NCBI GenBank assembly: GCA_963971575.1 | Contig: OZ020611.1 | Location: 178,624,071 to 178,688,070, forward strand | DNA length: 64,000 nt | Direction of reading: 5' to 3' | Origin: Liopterus haemorrhoidalis | Taxonomy: Eukaryota > Arthropoda > Insecta > Coleoptera > Dytiscidae | In this document: one piece after another, positions 1 through 9,792 of the stretch | How the letters are laid out: the number at the start of each line of letters is the position of its first letter | How positions within the stretch are numbered: the stretch's first letter is position 1 | Translations under genes and position numbers: made by a program | The notes under the pieces: generated by a model | What the model saw: the letters and a program-made list of their open reading frames with translations, nothing else | Told to the model about the DNA's origin: nothing | The model's database searches: none

Positions 1-334
1 AATAGATAAGAAACAGAATTGCTTAAAACAATTATGAATGAGACTAAACACATACTGTCAGCAAAAAAAGAATTTGAACACCCATATTTTCATTAATATA
101 TTATTTAATAATAATCTTATTCGCATATTATTTATTTTACATATATAAACACTTAATATGAAATTATATGTTGTCATAAAATGATAACCCATTTAATTGT
201 TTTTAATAAAAAATGTAAAATTAATAACAATAAAAGTATTTGAATACTTCAAGTTTACATTATAATTTAATGTTTTTCATTTCAAAGTTTATATTAATAT
301 TTAAAATGTAGTCTTTTTACATCTATAATCGCTT

Positions 335-690
335 GAAGGCGTCGTGGCTTGAAGGTTTAACCATTTTTTTTTTGTTACGGCAGAATCGATTTTTTGCCGT
401 TCTTCAACGAGTATTGTTTTCAATTGTGTTTTATTTGAAAATTTTCTTTTTCTTATATTTAAGTATTCCACAGATTCTCTATGGGGTTAATGTCGGGACT
501 GTGAGGAGGAGTGATAAGTCAGCTTGGCACATTATACAAGAGCCATTCTCGGGTTATTTTAGCCGCATGCTTTGGATCGTTGTCGTGTTGGAAACGTTGC
601 GCATTAAATCAAACAAATTATGCCGCAAAATAATCATTTTATCTTCAGTAAATGACAACTTTCTAAAATACTTTGTTCTAAAATAATGGA
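335..690 (-). pseudogene. Tc1-family transposase C-terminal remnant
   Basis: On the minus strand one frame reads QHDNDPKHAAKITREWLLYN, the block around the second catalytic Asp of Tc1 transposases. About 34 residues later comes PHSPDINPIENLW, which carries the final Glu of the DD34E triad. A stop codon falls between the two blocks, and the frame is open only in pieces towards 335. The N-terminal HTH half and the first Asp are missing, either lost or displaced by the LINE that follows at about 700. It is clearly a pseudogene and its family assignment is firm. Confidence 0.8.
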
Positions 691-714
691 AAGCATTGAA
701 AAGGTTTGCACGTT

Positions 715-1848
715 GCAGGATCGTTCTGTGACCTGGGCAAGGCTTTTGACTGTATTTGTCCAAAAAATTACACGATAAACTCCAATATTATGGTATACGA
801 GGTAAAATTTTAGATCTCATCATGGACTTCCTTATAAATAGGAACCAAAGCGTCTTTTTCAATAATACCCAGTCACCGGCACTGAATATTGACATGGGCA
901 TAGGGCAAGGTACTATGTTGGGCCCGTTTTTATTTTTAACATTTATTAATGACTTGCCGGATAATATGTCAGCCATGACTGTACTCTTTGCCGATGACTC
1001 GTCATTTATTGACGAAGGAGTAGAAGTTGAGGATGTAAAGCTCAAGCCTTACTGTGGTTCTCATCCAGTGGGTTAAACCTTAATGGAAAAAACAAAACAG
1101 TCATTTTCAGTTTAAACAAGCACATAAATAATAACGAATTCCACGCTGATGACTCTGTAAGGTTTCTTGGATCACTTTGATGCTCGATTAACATGGAAGG
1201 AACATATAAAGGTCCAGTAAATTGAGCAAGACTTCTTACATGATAAAAATATTGACGAATACGGTGTCTGCGGAGTTTGTAAAATTGGCCTATTTTGCAC
1301 ATTTTCAGTCAACAGTAACCTACGGCCTTGAACTATGGGGTGCTTCTTCTGGCTTGCTGAGGATTTTCATAATCCAGAAACGGGTTATTAGAATAATGGC
1401 TGCTATTAAACCACGTACGTCATGCACGCAAATTTTTAAACAATTAAAAATTTTGACAGTCCCGTCGCTATATATAGTGAGTATCCTAATGTTTATTAAG
1501 GAAAACGAAAACAGCATCCTAAAACATTGTGAAGTACATAATCACAACACGAGAGGGAAGGATTTATTTTCTATACCGAGGTATAAATATAGGTCGACAG
1601 GAAATCTGCCCCTGATTAAGGGTATATATCTCTATAATAATCTGCCTGTAGCGCTTAAAAAGTTAAATATATATCAATTTTTAAAAAAATATGACAAACG
1701 TATTAATAAAGGGAGCATTTTATAATATAATGGAGTTTGAAATTTTGTAAAATTTTGTAAAACTTTTGTAAAATTTTTGTTAATGTAATTTGACTTAAGT
1801 TTCTGTATCTTATTACAATTAACTTCAATAAAGAATTATTATTATTAT
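715..1848 (+). pseudogene. Jockey/CR1-like LINE fragment (RT and C-terminus)
   Basis: A 5'-truncated non-LTR retrotransposon. It starts inside the reverse transcriptase at FCDLGKAFDC (about 723-753), shifts frame near 754, and continues 756-1076 with the RT blocks GIGQGTMLGPFLF and VLFADDSSF, so the catalytic FADD box is present. A second open segment at 1222-1725 carries the C-terminal domain (TYGLELWG, IQKRVIRIM, HNHNTRGKDLF). Its 3' UTR ends with AATAAAG followed by ATT repeats near 1848, a LINE-style tail. Frameshifts around 754 and 1076-1222 make it non-functional. The clade (Jockey versus CR1) is not resolved. It sits inside the Tc1-like element and is therefore the younger insertion. 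Confidence 0.8.
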
Positions 1849-2073
1849 AAAGTTACAATAAGCATTCGTACTGTTCAAATACTTTTTTTGGCATCAATTT
1901 TTCATGTTTCATTAAAAAAAAAAAAATGGTTTACCAATAACAATATAATATGACAACATATAATTTCATATTAAGTATTTATATATGTAAAATAAATAAT
2001 GCGAATAAGATTATTATTAAATAAAATATTGAAATGAAAATATCGGTGTTCAAATACTTTCTTTTGCTCACTG

Positions 2074-2496
2074 TACATACATTAATATGTTATAAATAGT
2101 ATACAGGTGGTTGAAATTATATTACCCAGTGAATAACTTTTTTATTATTGACGATAGGGTATAACGTTAAATTTGAAAGTTTCTTGATACTACATGATTG
2201 TCTATATAATCTATCTATATAATCGTCTATATTTAGAAAAACAATTGACTATCAAATACGAGAAATATTCGATTATCTATGAAAAATTTAAATAGAACAT
2301 TCTATTATTTTTATATAATTTAAAAGATACATAAATTATGTATATAATTAGGCTACATAAGTGTAATTTTGATGTAACAAAAAATGTATTAAATATTGCG
2401 ATAAAATCGTTAATTTACTTCACTGCTATTCAATATTCCGGTGAATGCCATTTAGGAAACAGTTATTCTACAACAATAATAAAAATGGCGACTTAC
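2074..2496. other. AT-rich intronic stretch, nothing recognised
   Basis: AT-rich sequence between the Tc1-like element and the exon at 2497-2706. It is the start of the minus-strand intron that follows that exon. I see no ORF, RNA gene or terminal repeat here. Confidence 0.5.
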
Positions 2497-2706
2497 CTTC
2501 CTGAGCTTATCGTCCCCGGTGACAGTGGCGTGCGATCTATTGCGGAAGATGTCCATGACCTTGGTCATAGGACTCCTGGAGGTGGCAGCGGCCGTCACCG
2601 TGTGGTAGTACTGGGTGTGCGACCCACCACTGGGCTCCTTAACTGGATGAGCGCTACCGTCTTTTGCCACCTTAGCGCGATGGTGCATGTGCATCAAGCC
2701 AGTGTG
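2497..2706 (-). CDS. third visible coding exon of split host gene (70 codons)
   Basis: This is a GC-richer island in AT-rich DNA. On the minus strand it is bounded by an acceptor (TTACTTGCAG then CACACT) and a strong donor (AGGAAG then GTAAGT). It is exactly 210 nt, phase 0 at both ends. The peptide runs from HTGLMHMHHRAK through TQYYHTVTAAAT and SRSPMTKVMDIFRNRSH to TGDDKLRK. It has no transposon hallmarks. It joins in frame to the exon at 7116-7451, whose last codon pair is ATG CAG. The combined protein is basic and Ser/Thr-rich. I tentatively compare it with the long N-terminal extension of insect AMPK gamma subunits, from memory and without a search. The exon itself is well supported; the family is not. 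Downstream exons must lie outside the window. Confidence 0.75.
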
Positions 2707-3002
2707 CTGCAAGTAATGTCATTATGTTGATAAAATAGTCATTTAAACAAATAATAGTAATTTTTTGTAATTGACGACTTACAAATTGAACATGATAGTG
2801 GATAAATGCAAAAAATAAGATAATATATATATATAGGTATATCTTGTAAAAAATATTACAAATTATAAATTTACAGTAACATCATTAAACGCATCTTAAA
2901 TTTTTAGAATTCATTGCAACAACTATTATGAAACGGCTTTTACTATTTTTATAATCGATCGAATTATGTTAAGAAACTTCATACCACAGAAGGGAGTCCT
3001 TT
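2707..3002. other. intron, nothing recognised
   Basis: AT-rich minus-strand intron upstream of the acceptor at 2707-2709. It contains a short TA run near 2824 and no other feature I can support. Confidence 0.4.
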
Positions 3003-3420
3003 TTTAGGATTTTGTAGGTATGACCAAAAAACCCTTATACCGTCATTTTATTGTCTGTCTGTCTGTGTGTTCGGTAAAAATTTAAGCCAAATGGCTAAAC
3101 CTAGAGAGTTGAAATTTGGCATGCTTATACAACTCTTTCACCCGTACATAGGAAAAATACTATAACATCTAAAAAACATACCCCCCTACGAATATAAACA
3201 AATATGTCCCATCGAAAATATAAATATATTGCCATATTTGTCAAAATTGTGCAATTGTTCCACACCCTGTAGCCCAGATGGTTTAAACTAAAAATTCTAA
3301 GTAATGTACATTGGTGTGAACCGGAATAGTACAACAGGAATTTTTGATCAGATTATGTTTTCGAAAAATAACTAATTTTTTGTGTTTTTTGGTTGACGAT
3401 GCACAAAAGTTATAGTTATG
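3003..3420. repeat. dispersed repeat family A, copy 1
   Basis: Begins AGGATTTTGTAGGTATGACC and contains a CTGTCTGTCTG run, GCCAAATGGCTAAACC, TTGAAATTTGGCATG, and further in GAACCGGAATAGTACAACAG. The same ordered blocks occur, often inverted, near 4440-4645, 30190-30318, 33815-33935, 36760-37412, 40300-40410 and 53100-53290. It has no coding capacity. The class is unknown. Confidence 0.7.
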
Positions 3421-3440
3421 TAACACACTATATTAGAAAG

Positions 3441-3530
3441 CGTATCCTGATTTAATGGTTAGCTTGCTCGCTTGCTACCTAGCATACTAGGTTCGCTCCC
3501 GGGCAGATGATACAATTTTATTTTTTGTTT
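3441..3530 (+). repeat. tRNA-derived SINE head
   Basis: Reads like a decayed tRNA promoter region. An A-box-like AATGGTTAGCTTGC is followed about 35 bp later by a B-box-like GGTTCGCTCCCGGGC, then a T-rich tail. There is no cloverleaf and no discernible anticodon arm, so this is a SINE and not a tRNA gene. It directly adjoins repeat family A. Confidence 0.5.
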
Positions 3531-4439
3531 CTTTTTTGCCATTTTTATTTTGTTTAAATTATTTTGTCAAAATTCTAGTTATATTTTGGCAAATGTTGCG
3601 TTTAATTTTTAAGAGCGCAAAATAAATAACCAATTGGAATTGTTGGAATTATAATTTCATTCTATGTGTCATGTATACGAAACCAGAGGGGCGGAGCATA
3701 TGACTTAAAACAACCAATGGAAGCCATAGGCGCAATTTTCAAAATCTCAATGAACCTTGCAATATAAAAAAAAAAAAATACTGCACATATTTAGAAACCT
3801 AAATAATGGTATTAGGTATTCGAATTAAAATTAACAAAAAAATATTTCAACATAAAATTTGTTTTTAAAACTCTTAGATTAATAGACGATAAATCATTTT
3901 AAAAATATCGTTCATTTTTCCGTGATATCTACAAAGCAAAATTTGTCCTACACACTCAGCATGCCGCTTTCACTTATTATATACATACGAAACCCTGCAA
4001 TGTGTGAAAATTCTCCCTTCACATCAATTTTTTAAGGTTTATTCACTTGACTGTATGAATGATATGAGTCGTAACCAGCCTCTCATATGCCCTCTGCAAG
4101 AGCTTATAATTTTGGGATTATCAAAAAAAAAAAAAAAAGAAACAAGGTGAGCAGAAAAAAATAGTACGGCTTGAGGTATATGTAAAAACGAAATTAAGGA
4201 AATATTGATGTGAAGTATGAATTTTCACACATTTCAGTAAAATCTGAAGGTCGAATTATTCTCGTAAAATCTAAAGCTCGTAGCTTAAGCCCGCTTTATA
4301 ATGAACCCATAACATAACGCATAAGTATGGAACAAATTCCATTAAAAAACTATATTTTTAAAAATAAAAATTTGTTGTTTTCCTCCCATTAAGTTTCATT
4401 TGATATCCCAATCAAAATTTAAAAAAACATATTTATGTT
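3531..4439. other. unannotated intronic stretch with poly(A) tracts
   Basis: AT-rich with A-tracts near 3768 and 4122 that could be retroposon tails. No open frame or inverted end was recognised. Confidence 0.4.
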
Positions 4440-4645
4440 TTTGTTGACTACGTATTTGTTTATATTTTTTCCACGATGTGTTTTCTTGAACTCTCAATAG
4501 TTTTCTATATATGGTTCAAAGAGTTGTACAAGAATGCCAATTTCAACTTTCGAAGTCTAGCCGTTTTGCTACAATTTTTACCGTACAGACAGACATATAA
4601 GTGACGTTACAAAAGTTTTTGTTATACCTATAAAACCCTAAAAAG
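4440..4645. repeat. dispersed repeat family A, copy 2 (opposite orientation)
   Basis: Contains GATGTGTTTTCTTGAACTCT, a TTTCAACTTTCGAAGTCTAG block, ACCGTACAGACAGACA and the end TATACCTATAAAACCCTAAA. This is the inverse arrangement of copy 1 and close to the copy at 37220-37412. Confidence 0.7.
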
Positions 4646-4689
4646 GAAACCAAGTCTAACTTGAGCCCACTTGACCATTTCAATCCCTG

Positions 4690-4800
4690 TCAACCTTGGT
4701 CTTGTGCCTGTACACCTGCCAAATTACGGCACTGTGAACCCGACTGAAATCGTATGGGGCTGACTATAAGAGGAGTGGCAAAGAAAATTACACTTATTTT
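4690..4800 (+). pseudogene. transposase C-terminal scrap, IS630/Tc1-like
   Basis: One frame reads VPVHLPNYGTVNPTEIVWG, then stops. It aligns by eye with LRLPPYHCQFNPIELIWG of the transposase at 8097-8738, which is the block that carries the last acidic catalytic residue (E). Only about 30 codons remain and two stops follow, so it is a dead fragment of the same family. Confidence 0.5.
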
Positions 4801-5774
4801 TTCCTATGCATAGTTAAACCTAATGGCATAGAAACATTATTACTAAAAGTAATTATCAAAAGTAAAGATTACAGTTTTAAAATGAATAAAATTATTAAAA
4901 ATTCCAAGGACAAGAAATTTTAAAATAGTACTTACAAGAATATGAATTGTAAATATGAATATAAAGTGTAATATCTTTGAAATTCTGATTTGTTCCAATT
5001 TTAAAATCTCATAACCTCCAGACGGACGGATGTGAGCAAACGATTTTATGAAATGGTCAGACAATTATTCATAAAACTGCGATATATGACTACATAAAAA
5101 CAATGGAGTTACTATTTTTGGTCCATTGTATTTGGATCGGATGCAAATCTGGTTTATTTTTGTTTCAATGCATATTAGTTTTATTGTATTAAACTTGTGA
5201 AACTATATAAATTACGCACCCATTTTAATATATTCCAATATGAGCACACACAATAACAATAAGACAAGAACTGTAAGACAAAGTCTTGTGACTAGTGAGT
5301 GATATATATGTTGTCAATATTTAACTACAAATGGAGATAATGATATCATTATTGACGTCCCCGTTCCCATATTTCTATTGTTCATTTCCTACAAACTGCA
5401 TGTCAATTAATTATTTAATTTAGGGTATTTTATTATGAAAAATAAACTATTTATAAACTAATTTATAACAAAGAAACTGATCTTAAAACCATGAGAATCT
5501 TGTTTTGTGTATAACAAAAATTTATAAATAATTAGATCAACGAAAAAATAATTAGATCAAAAATACTGGTTGCACTATTTTGATTCACAACAATGTGCAT
5601 TAATCCATTTTCTTTTAAAGATATTAACACATCTACCTACGAAAATCTCTAAATTGATGAGAATAATTTTCATACATTTCAAAGTTTCGTTCTAATAAGG
5701 CACAACATTTTTGAACAGATATTTTGATGAAATCACGTCAAATTAGTTTTCGATTATCAATCGGAATATTTCCC
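4801..5774. other. unannotated intronic stretch
   Basis: AT-rich. The short open frames here show no recognisable motif or composition shift. Nothing else was seen. Confidence 0.4.
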
Positions 5775-6060
5775 AACTCGGTAGCGCAGAAGTGGCGACT
5801 CCGCTTTCCCTACCAAAAAGTCTCGGGTTCTTATCCTCGCTATGGATATTTATATTTGTCCTTATGACTCTATCTTCATTAAAACAAATAAAGTAAATAG
5901 ATAAAATAGTGAAACGTCATATAACACATTTAATCAAGCCGGATTGGGTTACCATGGGAGTTGTAGGTCTGGACCTACATTTTCTCGAAGTGAAGAGGCC
6001 CGTATTGTGATTAGCACTATGGCACGGTGAGATTACTGGAACTTTAATGGGCCAATAATA
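5775..6060 (+). repeat. tRNA-derived SINE, about 285 bp
   Basis: A-box-like CGGTAGCGCAGAAGTGG and a degenerate B box GGGTTCTTATCCTCGC about 38 bp downstream form a tRNA-like head. A longer body with GCCGGATTGGGTTACC and GGTCTGGACCTACATT follows, ending near CTTTAATGGGCC. The boundaries are approximate. Confidence 0.6.
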
Positions 6061-6479
6061 AATATAATCTAAACACTGAGAGCTTTAATTTTTCAAATAT
6101 ATATATATATATATTTCAATATCTTCCGAAAAAATAAGGCAATGCTCCGCTTTACGGCCAAATATACTTTACAAGGAAGGTCTGGGACATGTCGTAGTAG
6201 TGGGACATCCTGTACTGAAACGATACTGTCATATAAATAACGTATAATTTACTTGTACGTAAAAAAAAATGTTACCACTTAAATGGGCGAGTTAATGCTT
6301 TTTATTGTGAGGCAAAATATGACTACGCTAATAAGTTTAGAAGCAATCCAACTTGCACCATGGATTTAAGTCTTTCAGTCATCATAATAAGTGAGAGAAA
6401 AAAAAAAAGACTGGTATAATAAGTATCTGCCAAGTCATTTAAGTTGAAATTTAAATAAAGTAGTGCAAACGTTTGAAGA
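6061..6479. other. unannotated, with short TA and A tracts
   Basis: Contains a TA run at about 6098-6114 and an A tract near 6398. No gene or element end was recognised. Confidence 0.35.
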
Positions 6480-6492
6480 AGCCGGAAACCAG

Positions 6493-6680
6493 ATTTGTGC
6501 CCCAATGTTTCATTGGCAAAACTGGTTCTCCTGTTTGGTAGCAAACATTAATATTTTAGGCTGGCTACCTAAAGTCCCTAGATAAAGAAAGTTGCGCAAA
6601 CCATTGTTGAAAATTTGTGCTCTATTGTTTGATTGAGAACACTGTTCTCCTGTCCGACAGCAAATTTTATTATTTTAGGT
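6493..6680. repeat. degenerate tandem duplication, about 117-bp offset
   Basis: The block starting AGATTTGTGCCCCAATGTTT (6495) recurs at about 6612 as AATTTGTGCTCTATTGTTTG. Both are followed by a CTGTTCTCCTGT-type segment and a TATTTTAGG end. The second copy lies inside the TIR element that starts at 6566. Confidence 0.5.
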
Positions 6681-7006
6681 AGTAAAATTTGCTACCTGGG
6701 CCTGTCCCTTTCACTGTTTATGATTGCAATTATTGTTGAAGGAATTGTTGTTACATTTAATATGCTTTAATACTTGTGAATATTTATTTTAATGACTTTT
6801 GCTATTTCGGCAATTAGCCAGGACAATTCCAATTTTTGAAAATTCCATGCCTGAATGGGGTTCGAACCTGAGACCTTAGCAAAGTAGGGCAATTTTGTTA
6901 CCAATACCAATACGCTACGCCGATCGGCAAACAAGTTACGTTTACAAGCCTTTAGGGCTAGCCACGCCCACTATGCGCTACTTTCTTTACCTAGGGACTT
7001 TAGGTA
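6566..7006. mobile_element. TIR element, about 440 bp, holding a SINE
   Basis: A 33-bp imperfect inverted pair bounds this stretch: TACCTAAAGTCCCTAGATAA at 6566 and, on the minus strand from 7006, TACCTAAAGTCCCTAGGTAA. I see no transposase. A SINE occupies about 6788-6930. Superfamily unknown. Confidence 0.5.
6788..6930 (-). repeat. SINE family B copy (minus)
   Basis: Minus strand: head GCCGATCGGCGTAGCG, B box CAGGTTCGAACCCC, then GGCATGGAATTTTC and the tail GGAATTGTCCTGGCTAATTG. The same tail order appears on the plus strand at 15980-16140, so the two are one SINE family. Confidence 0.7.
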
Positions 7007-7115
7007 AACCTAAAGACTATTGTATATGTTATATATCTTTTGTGTTATAGAAGAAAAGTGTTCGAACAGAAGATAACAAGTTTCAAGTTTACTTAAAAAT
7101 TAATGTTTTCATTAC

Positions 7116-7451
7116 CTGCATAGCACTCTTCATATGAGCCATCAACGTCCCGCTCTTCTTCTTACTAGCATCACTCTTACTCCTGGGTCTGAACGCATCC
7201 AGCATTCCAGATTTTCTGGAAGGACTGTGCGTACTACTTCCAGGATCTTCTCCGCTTTTGCGTCTCTCCATAGAGGAGCTCCTGGAGGTGCTCCCACTAC
7301 GGCTACCAGACCCATGTTTCGAGGATTTACCCGAAGACGAATCTTTGTTTTTATCGGGTTTACCCGAGCCCCAGGTGCCAGACCGTGGACGGGAACCACC
7401 GGCATCAACATCATCTGACTGAGTTGTTGGGAGAGGTTGTGAACCCAGCTC
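7116..7451 (-). CDS. second visible coding exon of split host gene (112 codons)
   Basis: Minus-strand exon with a polypyrimidine tract and acceptor (CTTTTTTAG then GAGCTG) at 7452-7453 and a donor (ATGCAG then GTAATG) at 7114-7115. It is 336 nt and phase 0 at both ends. The peptide is Ser/Lys/Arg-rich and looks disordered: GSRPRSGTWGSGKP near residues 19-32, SGSTSRSSSMERRKSGEDPG near 52-71, then HSPSRKSGMLDAFRPRSKSD (75-94) and GTLMAHMKSAMQ at the end. Several RxxS and SP sites are visible, so phosphorylation is plausible but inferred. It joins in frame with 55652-55753 upstream and 2497-2706 downstream. My tentative family is the insect AMPK gamma long-isoform N-terminus. GC content is well above its surroundings. 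Confidence 0.78.
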
Positions 7452-7644
7452 CTAAAAAGAAAAAAATAAATTTAATATTTATTTTATGAAAAAGAGATAA
7501 TAATTAGGTCCGGTATATCTAAAAATTGCTTAATAGATTTAACTCTTATAAAACGTATTTTTCCTATTGCGATTTTAAACAAATTTTAATAGGAAACAGC
7601 TTTTGTATGGCAACATATAGTATATGCCATACAAATATATACTA

Positions 7645-8830
7645 TAGTCGGATTGCTGATAGGTGACTGTTCGTTGCTACAAGTATCGATATGCAATACT
7701 ATATGCTTTCTCTGTCTATATCATTATAATTATTTGCATACCCATAGTAACGTATAGTGATGCAAGTTGACAACTAACCTTCCAAATTATTTTAACAAAA
7801 AACAAAGCATTAGAAAGAAACGGCATGATTCGTAGATATCTTTACTAATTAGAGCACGAAAATAAATTCACAGCAGTACTCAAACAAACAAAATTATTAA
7901 TATTAAGGTAATAATTATAAATAAGGAAAAACTTATACTCATACGTAAATTTTGGATTATAATTTGTTGTTTAATTAAATTAAATTTTTATGTTTCCCCC
8001 AAGTACTAAGTAATAAAATATTAAGTAAAAATATATTTATTCATATAATATATTGCTACAAGTTGTATTTAAATGATTATTTTTATTTTTTAAAAATTAG
8101 TCACTGTAATGCATGATATCGTCGTCATCTGAACTATCGCTGTCATTTCTTGTATTTATTATTATTGGATTAATATCATCAACAATCCGTTCCCTTTCCC
8201 ACCATTCATTTTTTAAATTTTCGATATTTTTAACAGATTTTGCCCAAGTTTCACAACTAATTTGATCACAGGCTACTTGCCCCTTTTTAAAAACTTCGTT
8301 ATCACTATACACGTTTTGACCAATATGTCTATCATAATAATTTTTTGTTATACCCCAAATTAGTTCAATAGGGTTAAACTGGCAGTGATAAGGAGGTAAT
8401 CTTAGTACTTCATGACCATACGTTTGTGCCAATGTATCAATAAAATAAACTGGTTCAGATTTTAATTTCCTTCGTTTTCTCGTGATTTTGTTAGTGAGAA
8501 GTTCAGATTTATTACATTTTATAATTCTACGAATTGTTGATTCCGAAATCTTTAAGGCAGCTGCTACTATTTGATGGACACAAGATAGAGAAATAAGTGG
8601 CCCATTGTTCTCTTTTTCGGAACTAAAATATTCCAGCAGATTTAAAATTAAAGTTTGTGAATTTAATAATTGGCCGCAAGCTCTATTAATTAATATTATT
8701 AACAGACACTGACAGCTAAGGCAAATAACAAAAAACATTTTTAAAATCGCTGAAAAATGGTAACTAGATTATTATATGAATGCACTACTTAATACATACA
8801 TGTAACAGTCACCTATCAGCAATCCGACTA
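7645..8830. mobile_element. compact IS630/Tc1-like element, perfect 27-bp TIRs
   Basis: The 27-bp ends starting TAGTCGGATTGCTGATAGG are identical in inverted orientation at 7645 and 8830. TA flanks both sides (7643-7644 and 8831-8832). The unit is 1186 bp with one minus-strand ORF. Perfect TIRs suggest a recent insertion. It sits only about 190 bp upstream (minus-strand sense) of the exon at 7116-7451. Confidence 0.85.
8097..8738 (-). CDS. internally deleted transposase, HTH plus C-terminal block (213 aa)
   Basis: A single intact frame inside the 7645-8830 element. Residues about 30-90 resemble the N-terminal helix-turn-helix region of insect IS630-like transposases (SLSCVHQIVAAALKISESTI). 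At about 104-130 it switches directly to FIDTLAQTYGHEVLRLPPYH and QFNPIELIWG, the block with the final catalytic Glu. I see no counterpart of the two Asp-bearing core blocks, so an in-frame deletion seems to have fused the DNA-binding part to the tail. The C-terminus is acidic (NDSDSSDDDD). The start at 8738 is uncertain because the first 25 residues are hydrophobic and a later start is possible. If made, the protein could bind TIRs but not cut; that is inference. Confidence 0.65.
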   Translation of the reverse strand: MFFVICLSCQCLLIILINRACGQLLNSQTLILNLLEYFSSEKENNGPLISLSCVHQIVAAALKISESTIRRIIKCNKSELLTNKITRKRRKLKSEPVYFIDTLAQTYGHEVLRLPPYHCQFNPIELIWGITKNYYDRHIGQNVYSDNEVFKKGQVACDQISCETWAKSVKNIENLKNEWWERERIVDDINPIIINTRNDSDSSDDDDIMHYSD

Positions 8831-9238
8831 TATGAAACGATTCTTATTGCGAATAAACGTTGTAATATTTTTGTACATTGTCGTGAAAGTAAAAACAACC
8901 TTGACAAAGTTAAACATCTCTAGTTGACCGCCATAGTTGACAGCTTTTAAAAGATATTTAATTATAAAATATAGTAGTGAGTAACTAGAATTGCGGCAGG
9001 TCAGGTCAAGGAGTTTGTAATACAAGGCATGTTGTTCAGAGAATATCTTCTCACAGAATATGTACAATCATCACTACGTGATTCGTCATTCAATATGATA
9101 CTCGGTGATGTTGCAAAAATCAATATTGTTTTGTAATATCATTGTTGTATCGTTTAGAAATGTTTAGTAATACTTTATTCAGATGGAATATTTTAAATGA
9201 AATTTTAGGACTCCAGTTGTCTTGCATTCGCAGTATAG
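8831..9238. other. unannotated stretch
   Basis: AT-rich, with no motif recognised. The short minus-strand open frame at 8828-9067 has no features. Confidence 0.35.
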
Positions 9239-9420
9239 GCTCGATTACATTGAGCGAGTTTACTAGTTACTCGCTAGTAAATGTAATAACGCTGGCTAGT
9301 AATCTAGCAAATAGCTTTGCTCCAGCGAAAAAAAACTGGGCTATGTTACTCGCTTCGCTCGCGAGTAACGAGATAGTTCACCCTGTGACTAGTAAAATCA
9401 CTGTGTGTTTAATAGGCGCG
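9239..9420. repeat. ACTAGT/CTAGTAA-rich palindromic repeat
   Basis: Starts GGCTCGATTACATTGAGC and is full of CTAGTAA/ACTAGT words. It has a 9-bp stem (GTTACTCGC at 9345-9353 with GCGAGTAAC at 9361-9369). A similar end occurs inverted at 19644-19697. It looks like a subterminal region of a DNA element. Confidence 0.45.
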
Positions 9421-9792
9421 GAAATTTCTAGATACGTAGTTTGAGCGGGAATTGTTGTTGTTGCCCTTTTATTCCGTCAAGAGTTGGAAAAAATGAAATA
9501 AAGGAAATTTAGAAAAGTGTAGGTAAAAGATCTAGATAAAAAAACGACGAAATATGAAAAAAATCAACAATATTGATACTTTGAATAAAACAAAGGGTTG
9601 ACTGTATTTTGCAGATAGAACTTATATTTTGTTGGGTATCGGTCGAATTAAAAAAAGTAAATAAATAAATAACAGAGTGTTAAAAATCTTAATCATTTTC
9701 AAAGCATGTTTTTGAAGGGGTGTGGTCTAATAATGTCATTACTTAAATGCCTGGTCAGGTTTTCTGCTATGTGTTATTATAATCAGTACAGT
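9421..9792. other. unannotated stretch
   Basis: No open frame, inverted end or known repeat recognised. Confidence 0.3.

Larger units (their letters stand above)
55..2073. mobile_element. Tc1-like DNA transposon, split by a LINE
   Basis: The two ends are inverted copies of each other for about 125 bp (55-179 and 1949-2073), at roughly 90% identity by eye. The left end begins CTGTCAGCAAAAAAAGAATT and the right end reads, on the minus strand, CAGTGAGCAAAAGAAAGTAT. Both ends are flanked by TA (53-54 and 2074-2075), the target duplication of the Tc1/mariner superfamily. The interior holds a decayed minus-strand transposase C-terminus and an inserted Jockey-like LINE. The element is inactive. Confidence 0.85.

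Noticed and set aside
2338..2730. 130-codon plus-strand open frame
   Set aside because: Antisense to the 70-codon exon. Only the minus strand has splice sites at the ends of the GC-rich island.
3441..6930. tRNA genes at 3441, 5775 and 6788
   Set aside because: Each has A- and B-box-like words but no acceptor, anticodon or T-arm pairing, and at least one recurs as a dispersed family with a shared non-tRNA tail, so they are SINEs.
7134..7418. 94-codon plus-strand and 90-codon minus-strand alternative frames
   Set aside because: Shadows of the exon at 7116-7451; they do not fit its splice phases.
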